The notes beneath the pieces were generated by a model. It worked only from the letters and a program-made list of their open reading frames with translations, did not search any database and was not told the DNA's origin. Positions 47,256 through 60,364 of a DNA stretch of 64,000 bases are shown here, piece by piece; position 1 is the stretch's first letter, and each line of letters begins with the position of its first letter. This DNA comes from Larimichthys crocea. Lineage: Eukaryota; Chordata; Actinopteri; Sciaenidae. Location: assembly GCF_000972845.2 (NCBI RefSeq), contig NC_040016.1, positions 23,127,415 through 23,191,414 of the forward strand. The letters run 5' to 3'. The position numbers and the translations under genes are program-made.

Positions 47256-49537
47256 TCAGTCTGAGTCAGCCTGACTCATTAGGTGTTCGAAATAGTCTTC
47301 TCCAGAGTCAATCATGCTTTTCAGGCTGTCCAGATTCAGTGAGTCAATGTCACGGTCCACCTTGTTTTCTTCATGGTAGTTTTCACAGGAAGATGCAGTT
47401 CATAGGGATGCCCACCGTATCATGAACAGCTCCATCTACATTTTAAAAAGAAATCACAACAATCTCAGTTCACAAATTTAAGGAAGCCCTGAGCGGTCGT
47501 GCATGTAGTATTTTCACGAATGAATGTATGTGATTCAAGGAATGTTTCCAGTCAAACATACCGTTGCCTTCACTTTCTTGAGCTTGTAGACGTTCTTTAC
47601 ATCTTCTTTGATTTCAGGACAGACCTCATCAATTTTGGTGATAATGACCAGTTGAGGAATTCCTGTCAGGAGAACAGAAAACTACTGAGACCTGTGACTG
47701 ACATTATGGAATATACAAATGAAGCTACAGCAGGTGACAGTTGATACTCGTTCATTTGGACCAAATTAGTTATTATTATCATATTTTATTATTATTATTA
47801 TTATTATTATTGAAACAGATCTTACCCAGGTCACTGGTTCCTTCCTGATTTCCACAATCTTCTGCACAAACATCCCTGAATGTTAGCTACCGGTGGACCG
47901 GACAAAACACAAACCAGGACATGGACTTTGTCATGTCAGTCGGGCTGTTGTTGTGAATTGCTCACCTCTGACACTTAGACACAGGATTGAAACTGGAACA
48001 AATTTAATCTGGTTATCAAACAAGTAGGTCCGAAGAGCAATCTGATGGTCAACCAGACATTAGGAATGTGCTCAAAACAGCAGACTCGTTATACAGGTGT
48101 TTGTACCTTGTTAATACAGGTGGTGTACTCTTTAACACGTGTGTACCTCGTAATACAGGTGTTGTACTCTTACAGTGTTACCTGTTCATACCAGGTGTGT
48201 ACCTCCTTAATAAGGTGTTGTACCTTCATTAATTACAGGTGTGTTGTTCGTTACTTACAGGTGTGTACCTCGTTAGTATTTAAACAGTTGAGTGAGTCAG
48301 AGAAAATGTTTCTGCAGACTAAAGGTGGACTGATGTGGACTGAAGAGAATATTCCGTGAGATAAAAACATGTTGTTCATTGATCACATACCATCTCTGTT
48401 CCCCATTTGGACTTTTGGCTTTAACTGGGGTTACTGAAATGTTTGAACATCCTCCATCAGCTGTGCAGGTGGGCTGATACGGAGCGAGCTAAATGTGAAG
48501 TTAGGGGCCAACCTGTCCATGGAACATCTGTGCAGCAGTAGTCACTACAAGACTTAACCACTGAACCATACCATGGTGTAATATTGTTAATTAAATGACA
48601 GCTGTGTATGTACCGTGTGTAAATAATTAACTCAAAAAATAAAAACACATTTGTGTAAAACTTTTCTGTGAAGTTTGCAGAGACAGAAGAAACTGTACCG
48701 TGTAATCATCCTTCACACGTCCCTCAGAGCCAGTTTGTGTCGTCCACAAGGACCCCTTTGACTTCCCGCCATGATGTCATTGAAGACAAAAGGGTAAAAG
48801 GATCTTGACCTTTTTTGGATCTTGTAGGTCTTGTACTATAAACACAATAAACAATAGACAAACAGACCTGTCAATACTCGGCTAGGTACCCAACACACTT
48901 TTTTTTTGTAGTTTCTATATGACATAATAATTTGGGATGTTTTCAACACACAATTAAGTCATCTAGTACCTCTTTTGTAAAAGACGCGGCATCGCGCATG
49001 CTGCCCGCAAAGCCTGCTTATAATTCTGCCTTTTAGACACTTTGGACAGAGTTGATGAAACTGGACTTTCCAGCTCCACCGGTCCATGAAGAAGAATCTG
49101 AGTTTCTGTCCTTCAGTCTCAGGTTTGTAGTCCTTCACGTACTGCAGAGCTCTCATGTCTGTCTGTTCAGAGAAGGGAACATTACATTACAGACTCAACT
49201 GTATTTTACAGCCAGTTTCCATTTCTGTTTGATGCCCAGATGTCAGACAACAACTGGAAGTGAATCAGGATGTCACTGAATCACGACGAGTACATTGTGT
49301 TTGAAAGATTTGGTTGAAAAAGGTCACTAGAAGGTGGAGACACACTCACCCCCAGTCTATGTCCTCCATGGTTGTGAGGAACTGACAAATGATACATGAT
49401 GATGATACATGTTCAGATGAGACAAAAAAACACACAGACATCATGCAACAATGTGGAATTTACACTGAAACACAACTGTTTTTATTTTTTTACTTACATG
49501 GCGAAGGAGCTTCAGGTTGTGACTCTGCTCCTCCCAT
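47256..49537 (-). pseudogene. IFI44-like copy D, seven exons with frameshifts
   Basis: Minus-strand exons: 49498-49537 (MGGAESQPEAPSP), 49350-49381, 48970-49166, 48699-48835, 47826-47992, 47562-47662, 47256-47435. The order and splice sites match copy F. Exon 2 is 2 bp short, the P-loop codons have lost one T (ggaccggtggagc for ggaccggttggagc), and exon 7 is out of frame soon after its ATG. As in copy C, most lesions are single-base, so sequencing error is a live alternative to true decay. Its start codon is only about 110 bp from the plus-strand ISRE of copy E. Confidence 0.68.
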
Positions 49538-49650
49538 GTCCGAATAATTAAAAGTTCATGACCTTTAGATTACCACATTACTCCAAACTCTGAACTGGTA
49601 CTGTGTGTCACACTGTCACACACAGTTTGTAAAGTCAGATAACAGGCGGT

Positions 49651-49807
49651 GAAAGTGAAAGTTTGAGTCTGGTTTGAGAAGCATGTGATTCTGGTAAGTC
49701 CTGTTTGATGAAGTCAAAGTAACAGGAAGAGGGAGGGGACATACTCACATTATAAATAAGTCTGGCCACTGGTGTTCTGTCTTCATTCTTGTTCCAGCTC
49801 ATCAAAG
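49651..49807 (+). promoter_or_regulatory. ISRE/TATA promoter cassette 4, upstream of copy E
   Basis: GAAAGTGAAA at 49651-49660, a damaged second ISRE near 49716, TATAAATA at 49751-49758, non-coding exon ending 49807 before GTAGG. Copy E begins 0.9 kb downstream. Copy D starts 114 bp away on the other strand, so the ISRE could serve both. Confidence 0.58.
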
Positions 49808-50189
49808 GTAGGCGTTTCTGTTGTTACTTGCCACTCTTTGCTTCATGTTGTTATGCTTGTAAAACTGTTCATCAGTGAACAGAGAAGACACAGTAATATA
49901 ATATATAATATATAATATATAATGTATAATATGGTTATTCATTTATAAAATGTCTGCAGCTGTTTGGTTTGTTTTAGCAGCACATTGAATGGACATAAGT
50001 ATTGGACACACCTTTTCTGCCTTCATATGAATTACTTGAGCTGATGAAACAGATATTTACTGCATGCCAACACAACTGATGGTGTTTTACTCTGTTTACC
50101 ACGAACACTGAAATCTTCTGTGGTCTAAAAGAAGTCAGTGTGTTCTGATGAGTCATGGTTTTAATGGCGTGGCTTGATTAGATTAAAAT

Positions 50190-50470
50190 AACATGACATG
50201 AAATGTGACCTCACCCATCCACACGAGAGGAATAAAAAGAAATATAAGTTTCCAAGGTGATATAACTGTAATAATTCTGTTTGAATGTCTTCATCTAATA
50301 GTCTGATAACTGATGTTATTTTTCCATAACACTGTTAACTCTAAAAGTTTCCAAAGATAATATATCAGGCCTATGTTTGTAATGTTTCCACCCATGAATC
50401 AGCTTTTTGTATCTTCTGCTTCTGTGGTCCAAATAAAGTCTGAGAGTTTAATTCAAGTGAAAGTAAGAGT
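50190..50470. repeat. Right arm of the large inverted duplication
   Basis: Reverse complement of about 46016-46340; see that entry. Confidence 0.75.
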
Positions 50471-50717
50471 GAGAAATATTCTTCAAAGTAAAATAGATAA
50501 AAGTTTTTGTGTTTGACTGAAATAAATTCTTTTCATTTGTTGCAGGATATTTTTTATTAATTAGTATAAATCTTTACTGCCAACAATGTTGTGTTGAAAT
50601 ATTATTCACTGACTTCACACTGTCTCTGCCAACGTGTTCAGTCATTTCATTCTAAAACAAAAACTAAATTCATTCAAATGTGTTTGACTGTTTATAGAAC
50701 TGTTTAATTCTTCAGAC

Positions 50718-53700
50718 ATGGGAGGAGGAGGGTCCAAAACTCCACCACCTCAACGTCGTTCATCTCCCCCCCCTCCACGTCCTTCTCCATGTAAGCAAAA
50801 AATAAAAACAGTTGTTATTCATGTAAATTCCACATTGTTGCATGATGTCTGTGTGTTTTCTTTGGTCTCATCTGAACATGTATCATCATCATGTATCATT
50901 TGTCAGTTTTCAGCAAACCATGGAGGGACATAGACTGGGGGTGAGTGTGTCTCCACCTTCTATGTGACCTTTTTCAACCAAATCTTTCACAGCACAAATG
51001 TACTCGTCGTGATTCAGTGACATCCTGATTCACTTCCCAGTTGTTGTCTGACATCTGGGCATCAAACAGAAAATGGAAACTGGCTGTAAAATTACAGTTG
51101 AGTCTGTAATGTAATGTTTCCTTCTCTGAACAGAGACAATCAGAGAGCTCTGCAGTACGTGAAGGACTACAAACCTGAGACTGAGGACAGGAACTCAGGT
51201 TCTTCTTCATGGACCGGTTGGAGCTGGAAAGTCCAGTTTCATCAACTCTGTCCAAAGTGTCTTGCAAGGCAAAATTTCCACACGGGCAGGGGTGGACAAC
51301 ATGGGCGCTGACGACTCTTTTACCAAAAAGGTACGAGAAGAATGTTTGATCATGTTGATAAAGAAAACATCCAAGTTCATTTTGTCATAGAAGTAACAAA
51401 GTTGGGACTAGTTTTTCTGTATCCGCTTGAGACCCGATGCGTCTGATTTTTGCAATGTTACGTAGATTCAAAGGTTTGGGTCCAATTACAAGAACATCCG
51501 TTTGTCTGAATTTAACATCAGAAAATTGTAGTCATCCAACTTTTTATATCCTTAAGGCATGTTTGGAGTTTAGTTAACTGATTGGCTTGATCAATAAATA
51601 TAATCATCATGTCATCGGCATAACAATGAAAGTTAAGAGTGATCCTAATAATGTTCCCTAAGGAAGCTATATAAACTAAATAGAAGTGGTCCTAGTACAG
51701 AACCTTGTGGGACTCCATGACAAACTTTGGTATGTATGGAGGATTCATCATTGATATGAACAAACTGAGATCGATCTGAAAAACAAGATTAAACCAGCTT
51801 AGTGCGGTTCCTTTAATGCCAGTTAGATGTTCAAGTTCTCTTGTGTCACTATTTTAAAATCCAGACTCGTAGAAGCTGGTTTATGAAATAATTCATGTTG
51901 CACTATTTTTTTTTCTTTTAAATAACTAAAACCGTTTCTAGTTCTCTGTAAGTCTTGAGAAATGTTCAGATCTCTTTATGTGTTCTCATTAATGTTGAAT
52001 GGTTTTTTTTTTTCTTTGCATGATTGAAATTTAAAGGGCAGGAAGCAGAGACATTCTCATGGTGTTTTACACCTGGCCTGTCACAAACAAACTGTGACAC
52101 ATTGACTCATTTAGTTTGGTTTGTTCAGGCTGTCAGTTTAACTCAGGTACAGAGCATACAACCAGACCTAGACCGCCTAAAGAAGAAGGTCTTGGTCTGG
52201 TTCCAGTCTGGTGCTGTCTATAGTGTGAATGTAAAGCAGATCAACCACAGGATGTGGTGATCATTTTACATAAAAATCGATACAGTGGTCTCAGTTCCGT
52301 GCGCACTATGAATCAAACAATACACAATTATATATATTTTTTATCAACTTCTGACGAAGTGCTAGTTGCTATTTCTTTTTAATATATACTCTGGGATGGG
52401 TGATTTATCAGATGCATTTATTTTATTGTTATTTTTATAAGGTGCTGTTTTTGTTTTACTTCTAAGTATGCACAGCAGAACATTAGGCAGGTGTAGCTGC
52501 ACCAGATACATTATATTTAATTTAAAAACTACTTTTGAGTTGAAACAAATGTTGGTAATTTCAATAAACTACAAGTTAAAAAAGGCATGGAAATTTTGTG
52601 TATCGTTACACCCCTAATAAATAAATAAATAAATAAATATATAATTCTATCCGAGTATTGACAGGTCTGTTTGTCTATTGTTTATTGTGTTTTATAGTAC
52701 AAGACCTACAAGATCCGAAAAGAAGGTCCAAGATCCTTTTACCATTTTGTCTTCAATGACATCATGGGTCTGGAAATCAAAGGGGTCCTTGTGGACGACA
52801 TCAAACTGGCTTTGAGGGGACATGTGAAGGATGATTACACGGTAAAGTTTCTGCAAACTTTACAGAATGTTTTTACAAGTTTTTAAATATTTATTCATAC
52901 TGTACTGTATATCACAGCTGTCATCTAACCTGATTTAAATTTGTTTTCCAGTTCAATCCTGTGTCTAAGTTGTCAGACCAAAATGAACAATTCTACAACA
53001 AATCTCCGACTGACAATGACAAAGTCCATGTCCTGGTTTGTGTTGTTCCTGCCAACACGGTAGCTGACATTAAAGATGAAGTTGTGCGGAAGATGCGGGA
53101 AATCAGGATGGAAGCCAGTGACCTGGGTAAGAGCAGAAATCTGTTCATCATAATAATAATTGAGTATCAAACAGTCACCTGGGGTGTCGTTTAGCTCAGT
53201 GGGTTCGAATCCAACCTGTGACTGTTTCCTGCATGTCATTCCCCATCTCTCTCTCTCTCTCTCTCCACAGTCCTGTCACTCTTGAGCTGTCTCTGTCAAA
53301 TAAAGTACAAAAAAAAACAACAACAAGAAAACTGTCACCTGCTGTAGCTTCATTTGTATTTTCCATAATGTCAGTCACAGGTCTCAGTAGTTTTCTGTTC
53401 TCCTGACAGGAATTCCTCAAATGGCCGTTATCACCAAAATTGATGAGGTCTGTCCTGAAATCAAAGAAGATGTAAAGAACGTCTACAAGCTCAAGGCTGT
53501 GAAGGCAAAGGTATGTTTGACTGGAAACTTTCCTAAAATCACAGCCAAACTAAGTTATACAGTCAGAATGTTTTTATGAGCGTGCATTTACACAGGATCA
53601 CGGCAACTGGTTGTGGTGGAGTGCAGTGGGGGGGGGTGTCACTAGTAGGCTCGGCGCGTGACATCATTTTGGTGGCATTACCGTCTCAAACCAGAAGGTG

Positions 53701-54745
53701 CCAGTAATGAGCCCAAATCTGTTCCCGCCAAGAACAGAGAAGAAGAAGAAGACGCCCATAAGAACTTTGACCCAGAGCTTTTCCTTCATTTCCTGTCCGT
53801 GAACCAAAACAGATGGATCCCAACGTGAAGAAGCTTCTAGGTACTGGGTAGATTGTAGCAGTTAGTCTCTCCATCATTGCTACTCGAATGCAAAATGTTT
53901 ACGCTCCATGAGAAACAAGGTTTTTCTTCCTGTCTTCCCGTGGGTGTCTTCCCGTGGGTGTCTTTCTGTGGGTGTCTTCCTGTGGGTGTCTTCCCGTGGG
54001 TGTCTTCCCGTGGGTGTCTTCCCGTGGGTGTCTTCCAGTTTGACTTCTTTTTTGATTGGTTTGTAGAACGTGACATGTGGCTCCGGTTTCCCAAAAGTTG
54101 AATCTGGCTCAGCTTCTCAGTTTCTGCTGTTTTTTGCGGAAACCCCTGCGTTGTGGACTGCCGGTGCAGAAACGCACGACCCTCCACTGAAATGAATTGA
54201 AAGACCTCCATGTTTGCCACGGCGCCTGATCCTGTCTGAACCAATGCTTATACTGATTCTGATACACAAACTAATTCAGATCTGTAGTCAAAGTTAAAAT
54301 CCAGTCTATTGTCTCATCTGTGTACACCTGAAGAATTCATACATGAAGTAGCCATGGTTGTTGGATTGTCATCACTGTTGTTACTGAAATTGTTGGACAC
54401 AGACTCTTAATTGTGACAATAGAAAGTTGTTGCGCATCTTGCTTTGAACAGAAAGTTTGGCCTGATTCTTTAATAAGGTCAGTTTGGGTCCAATAGATCG
54501 GATCAATGCAGTGAGAACAAAAACTTCTGATCTGTAATTTGTGAACTGAGATGTTGTGATTTCTTTTTTAAATGTAGATGGAGGAGTTCAGTGTAAAGGT
54601 GGGCATCCCTATGAACTGCATCTTCCCTGTGAAGAACTACCATGAAGAAATTGACCTGAACCATGACACTGACTCACTGATCCTGAGCTCCCTGAAAAGC
54701 ATCATTGATGCTGGAGACGAGTTCCTCGACGAACTTAGTCAGTGA
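50718..54745 (+). CDS. IFI44-like copy E, seven exons, two 1-bp deletions in exon 3
   Basis: Exons: 50718-50790 ([20 protein letters not shown], a proline-rich start), 50907-50940, 51134-51330, 52698-52841, 52952-53126, 53410-53510, 54578-54745. All phases agree with a protein of about 297 residues except exon 3, which has two single-base deletions (gactgagg for gactgaagg; caggttc for caggattc) that put the P-loop out of frame. Exons 4-7 are intact: [33 protein letters not shown]44-like proteins are interferon-induced; the exact molecular role is unclear, and whether they bind GTP is debated. Two deletions 20 bp apart in near-homopolymers suggest a consensus error, so I list it as a coding gene with doubt. 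An ISRE/TATA cassette lies upstream. Confidence 0.65.
51480..51890 (-). mobile_element. LINE reverse-transcriptase fragment (L2/Rex1-like) in copy E intron 3
   Basis: Minus strand encodes [12 protein letters not shown] followed by HCYADD. Orthologous to 38010-38410 in copy C, so it predates their duplication. Confidence 0.72.
51930..52260 (+). repeat. Dispersed block R2, copy 3 of 4
   Basis: Same unit as 38470-38820, in the same intron of the duplicated gene. Confidence 0.65.
53181..53326 (+). mobile_element. tRNA-derived SINE remnant in copy E intron 5
   Basis: gtttagctcagtgggttcga follows the A/B-box layout in compressed form, then a (TC)n stretch and an aataaagtac tail with an A-run. Not a functional tRNA: the arms between the boxes are missing. 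Confidence 0.7.
53931..54038 (+). repeat. 15-bp tandem repeat (gtgggtgtcttcccg)
   Basis: Seven copies in copy E intron 6; copy C has only about four at 40466-40529. The copy-number difference distinguishes the two duplicates. Confidence 0.88.
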
Positions 54746-56909
54746 CTCAGACTGATATGTTGAAATATAAAAAAGTTGCATTTTATGATACCAAAATAAT
54801 AATTTGCAACTTTGACCTGCAGGATTTCAAATACAATCTTGTGCATGATTTTAACTTTTACATATTTAACATATTTATAACTCTATAACTGTTATTTTTC
54901 CATCCATTGTTGAAACCCAAAAGTTTACAGAGATAATATATCAGGCTTATGTTGTAATGTTTCACCCAATGTAGTTTCAGTTGGAACACAATAAATCAGC
55001 CCTTTGTGATTATTATTACCATTAAAATGTCTGGACACACCTTCTCGTGTCTTTATTTTTGTTCTTTTCTACATTGTAGATTAACACTGAACACATGTGG
55101 AATTATGTGGTAAACAGTCAAAGTTTAGACAAAGCAAAATACACTGATCAGTCAATCAAACAATCAGCAATTGGGTAATACCAAATATTGACAATGTCAG
55201 GATATGACACTTGTATTCTTATACTCTTCCAACGTGCCTTCAGGGAGTTTCTGTCTTTGCATTGCAAAGTTAATACAGTGAAATATGAAAACAGCAGCAT
55301 GAAGTCACTGTGAAATAAGAGACCAGAAAGACCCAGAGCGCTCATTCATCATTCTTTGAATATATTTCAAATCATTCACAGTTTATCAAAGCACAGGAAA
55401 TAAAGTCATGAACTTTGTATTTTAGATCATTTAATTGAAGACATCAACAGTCAGAAATATACATCTGTGATTCTTTTCTTGTAAATCAAAAATATCTCGA
55501 CATAATCCACCCTGTGTTTTTAATTCATGGATGCTGACCCACAATGCATCATGGGAAGTGATGGGAGTGTGCCAACGTGTTGGATTCATTGGTTGTTTTT
55601 TATCTTCATAAAAGTTTTTTCATTCATTCATTTTTACTAATGCCACATAATCATCATGAGTAAACAGCGAGACTCTTACTGCCAAAGAGTCTGTAGGGAG
55701 GACTGACCAGGTCGAGGCGACTCTTAGCTCTAAATGAATAGAAAAACATGACAGCCACATTAATGCTGTGTGGGATGTTTCTGTTCTCTAGAATTCTGCT
55801 CGGGTGTTTTTATGTCCGAGTCACTGGCTTTCTAATGACCTGACTAGTCTCTCTCTACAAACAAATGGACACAAACCAGAGGAAACCTCTTGGTGTCACT
55901 ATTTTGAAATCCAGACTCAGACGTAGAAGCTGGTTCATGAAACCTGCACTGCCCATTTTTACCACTAGATGTCAGTGTCACAGTGTTACATGTTGCTCTT
56001 TTAAACACCTGAAACTGTTTCTAGTTCTCTGTAAGTTAAAGTCTTGAGAAATGTTCAGATCTCTTTATGTGTTCTCATTAATGTTGGATTTTTCTTTCAT
56101 TTAGTTTGGTTTGTTCAGGCTGTCAGTTTAACTCAGGTACAGAGCATACAACCAGGCCTGGAGCGCCTAAAGAAGAAGGTCTTAGTCTGGTTCCAAATGG
56201 ACTCTGGTGCTGTCTATAGTGTGAATGTAAAGCAAATCAACCACAGGATTTTGTGGTCATACATATGGGGTTTTAGCATAAATTCCTAAATATCAACTAA
56301 TGAATGAGAACACAAACACAAAAACAGAGCAGAAATAAAAGGTAACAAATGGTGACCGCTGACCAAGCGTCTGTTTTTGACGTGTTGGAAGTCAGAGCAA
56401 GTTGGACGAGGTCCAGCAGTTTCAAGCAGATATCTCATTGTTATATTATTATTAGTATTATAATGCCTCACCATCAGAGCTGCTTACCAGCGGATGCTTA
56501 AATATGGTGGCCCTGAGAGCTCAATATACTGCATTGAAAGAAAACATGAATCTAGAAAGTATGAGCAGATTACAAAAAGAATTCAAATGTGCAGCATTCA
56601 GTAAAAATGCTCCAAGAAACAATCAAATCTTAAATCAAGTTTATTTGACAGATACAGACACACACATTACAGTTATCTCTTCTCTGTACTGTGGGCATGT
56701 GATGTCACATATTTCATGTCATTTTAATGTAATCAAACCACAGCGACAGTAAACACTAAAGAAACAAATTAACTGACTTTTTAAGTGCTAAACTGGAAGT
56801 CATTCATATTAAAGTCATTTTCAAAAAGTGATGAAATCATACAAAAGATTGTATTTAAAATCTTGCAGCTCAAAGTTGCAGATTATAGCAGACTGTAGCC
56901 TTTCTGTGT
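54746..56909. other. Intergenic sequence between convergent copies E and F
   Basis: No gene recognised. Includes the fourth copy of block R2 (about 56000-56290) and sequence similar to 41640-41770 just after it. Confidence 0.5.
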
Positions 56910-59054
56910 TTAAACATTTCCACCTGGAGATTCAGACTGACTCTTTCTGTAGTTCAGGCAGTCTTCTCTAGAGTCAATGATGTTTTTCAGGGAGCTCAGG
57001 ATCAGTGAGTCAATGTCACGGTTCAGGTCGATTTCTTCATGGTAGTTCTTCACAGGGAAGATGCAGTTCATAGGGATGCCCACCTTTACACTGAGCTCCT
57101 CCATCTACATTTAAAAAGGAATCATCGAAACATATCAGTTAAATTACAAAATTACAAAAATTACAAAATTACAGATCAGAAGCTTCAGATCTGATGATCA
57201 GGCTAAACTTGCTATGCAAAACAAGATTTGCAACTTCCACAACTTCCAACAATTTTAGTAACAATAATAATGACAATCCAATAATCACAGCTACGTCAGG
57301 TAGGAATTTTTACAGTTACAATTTCAACTGTGATTCCAGGAAAGTTTCCAGTCAAACATACCTTTGCCTTCACAGCCTTGAGCTTGTAGACAGTCTTTAC
57401 ATCTTCTTTGATTTCAGCACAGACCTCATCAATTTTGGTGATAACGGCCAGTTGAGGAATTCCTGTCAGGAGAACAGAAAACTACTGAGACCTGTGACTG
57501 ACATTATGGAAAATACAAATGAAGCTACAGATTATGATTTCTGTTATTTTATTCTTTAAAAAGATTTCTGCTCTTACCCAGGTCACTGGCTTCCTTCCTG
57601 ATTTCCCGAATCTTCTGCACAACTTCATCAGTAATTAGAGATACTGTGTTGGCAGGAACAACACAAACCAGGACATGGACTTTGTCATTGTCAGTTGGGT
57701 TGTTGTTGTAGAATTGATCACCTTCTGACAACTTAGACTCAGGATTGAACTGGAAAACAAATTTAAATCCAGTTAAATGACAGCTGCAACATGAATAAAT
57801 AAATAAATCTATAATTAGCTATTTACAAAGCAGCAGCTGTACCCTGTAACCATCCTTCACATGTCCCCTCAGAGCCAGTTTGACATCGTCCACGAGGACA
57901 CCTTTGTCTTTGTCCAAACCCATGATGTCATTGAAGACAAAAGGGTAAAAGGAATTTTGGTCCTTTGGTCCTTTTTCAATCTTGTAGGTCTTGTACTATA
58001 AAACACATAAGGAGAAAAGTGCAGTTATTGTGATCAATACAGAGCAAAATTCAAACTGTCTCTCTGTCGTCTGTCTCTGCCTGATCACCTCACAATCAAC
58101 CAGACAACCCCTGCTACATAAAATCCCGGCTCAAGTCTTCCAGATTATTCAGTCTCCCTCATGTTACAGACCATAGAATAATTGCTAATAAAATAAGAGG
58201 AAGTTGATGGAGTTTATCTGAAGTAGTTCTGTCACGGTCGCCTGTTTTCATATTTTATTGTTGTCTTACAATATGTTTTATTTATTTCACAGTGACTTCA
58301 TCCTGCTGTTTTGTTATTTCACCTCATTTACTTTGTAATACAAAAACAGAAACTCCATAAAGGCACTTTGGACCCTTTGTAAAGAGTATAATAATACAAG
58401 TAACAATAATGCATAGTGTTTTATTGTAAAGCTACTATATGACAAAATTAATTTGGATGTTTTCTTTATCAACACAATCAAAACTTTTCCTCGTACGTCT
58501 TTGGTAAACGAATCATGAGAGATGTTGTCCGCGAAAGCCTGTCTGTAAATTCTGCTGTTGAAGACACTTTGGACAGAGTTGATGAAACTGGACTTTCCAG
58601 CTCCAACCGGTCCATGAAGAAGAATCCTGAGTTCCTGTCCTTCAATCTCAGGTTTGTAGTCCTTCACGTACTGCAGAGCTCTCTGATTGTCTCTGTTCAG
58701 AGAAGGAAACATTACATTACAGACTCAACTGTAATTTTACAGCCAGTTTCCATTTTCTGTTTGATGCCCAGATGTCAGACAACAACTGGGAAGTGAATCA
58801 GGATGTCACTGAATCACGACGAGTACATTTGTGCTGTGAAAGATTTGGTTGAAAAAGGTCACATAGAAGGTGGAGACACACTCACCCCCAGTCTATGTCC
58901 CTCCATGCTGTGCTGAGAACTGACAAATGATACATGATGATGATACATGTTCAGATGAGACCAAAGAAAACACACAGACATCATGCAACAATGTGGAATT
59001 TACATGAATAACAACTGTTTTTATTTTTTACTTACATGACCCTCCTCCTCCCAT
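56910..59054 (-). CDS. IFI44-like copy F, complete, seven exons, 289 residues
   Basis: Minus-strand exons: 59036-59054, 58886-58919, 58497-58692, 57843-57995, 57578-57749, 57362-57462, 56910-57104. Lengths add to 870 bp with all phases consistent and no internal stop, so this is the one intact member. The protein starts MGGGGSFLS, lacks the proline-rich stretch of copy E, and has a P-loop GPVGAGKS (45-52), a G3-like DIMG (106-109) and a TKID G4-like motif (200-203). The C-terminus ends SESPGGNV, unlike the ELSQ ends of E and C. Family: IFI44/IFI44L, interferon-induced, cytoplasmic, with GTPase-like fold and antiviral or proliferation-related roles proposed in mammals. A minus-strand TATA/exon cassette lies at 60.4 kb, 1.3 kb upstream. 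Confidence 0.86.
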
Positions 59055-59301
59055 GTCTGAAGAATTAAACAGTTCTATAAACAGTCAAACACATTTGAAT
59101 GAATTCTTTTGTTTTTGTCTTAGACTGAACATGTTGGCAGAGACGGTGTGAAGTCAGTGAATAATATTTCAACACAACATTGTTGGCAGTAAATATTCAA
59201 TATTAAGAATTCAGGTATAAAATGTTGAAAGAAATTTTGTTTTTGCCTCAAAACCAAAAATCTCGGTTATAGATTACACTGGGGAACAATTTGAAAAAAA
59301 A

Positions 59302-60165
59302 TTCTGTTGAGTTAGATTTTTATGCTGATTCCTAGTTTGTAGTTTTTTCTAGCACGTCAAGTTTTTGAACTTACCCTCCAGATCAGCAAAGTTCCTCTGA
59401 TCAGCTGTATAAGACTCGCCAGCTGATCATGATTGGACTCATCTGCAGCTACGAGGCAGCTGGTTTGTGCCGTCACATTGAGACAGTGAGAGGTGTGTGC
59501 AGCTCCCAATAGGTCAGTACTGTCAATATCTGCACACAGAGAGCTGGCATAGTAGAATGAAGAGGATCTGTGCTGACTTTTCTTTTCACCTTGTAACCGT
59601 GGACACACCGTTGTAAGTTCTATTTGGTTTGATGCTGTTTTTGTAGTTTTCAAAGCTTGTAACTTTTCCATCTTAGTGTTTGATTTCCATAGGTATATAT
59701 TTCCTTTGTTCAGATCATGTCTGCTCCTGCTACTTCTCGTCGTAAACGCCTAAACAACCCTGACTCCTTTTGCTATATTTGTGCTAGTTTCACCATTCCA
59801 AGTTAGAGGGCAAACATCAGTGCATTTGTCAAACAAGCATATTTTGCATATTTTAAAGTCAAACTCAAGACAAGCCATGGGCCCCTCACAAAGTGTGCAA
59901 GCAGTGTGTCGAGAGTTTACGGATGTGGATCAAAGGAACATGTGAAAAGTTGGCATTTGGTATCCCCATGGTTTGGCGAGAGCAAAAAGATCATTGCACA
60001 GACTCTTACTTTGGTTTAGTGAAAACAAGCACATATCTGTTAAGAACAGTATTTTTGATATTTCTTTAAGAAAACAGGGATCCTATAGTTCAAAAACTTG
60101 ACGTGATAGAGAAAAACTGAGATCAGTTTTGGATTCTGCACCCAAAAATTAACTCAACAAAAACT
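59302..60165. mobile_element. Long-TIR DNA transposon, internally deleted
   Basis: Arms of about 70 bp (59302-59371 and 60088-60165) are inverted copies sharing cacgtcaagtttttgaac and gttgagtta. Between them lies a degraded coding remnant. A second, opposite-facing copy starts near 63770. Superfamily not assigned; no clear target duplication. Confidence 0.7.
59717..60069 (+). pseudogene. Degraded zinc-binding gene inside the long-TIR transposon
   Basis: The first frame reads RRKRLNNPDSFCYICASFT; after a stop and a frame change another reads HKVCKQCVESLRMWIKG and FGIPMVWREQKDHCTDSYFG. The CxxC pairs and WRE phrase match a large family of uncharacterised, repeat-associated proteins seen in fish and arthropods. 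At least one frameshift and one stop break it, and the C-terminal part is missing. Confidence 0.6.
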
Positions 60166-60364
60166 GTGTTTTTTTTTTTTATAATTCAATATGCTGAGAG
60201 AGCATACCAAACAGCTACAGCTGAAGCTTAGAACAGGATAACTACATGTCTCTAAAAGTTTTTATGATATCATATTTCTTTATCTTCTCTGTTCACTGGT
60301 GAACAGTTTTACAAGCATAACAACATGAAGCAAAGATGTGACAGTAACAACAGAAACGTCCTAC

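Noticed and set aside
53181..53326. tRNA gene suggested by tagctcagtggg and ggttcgaatcc
   Set aside because: The boxes are only a few bases apart, no cloverleaf can form and an A-run tail follows; it is a SINE remnant.
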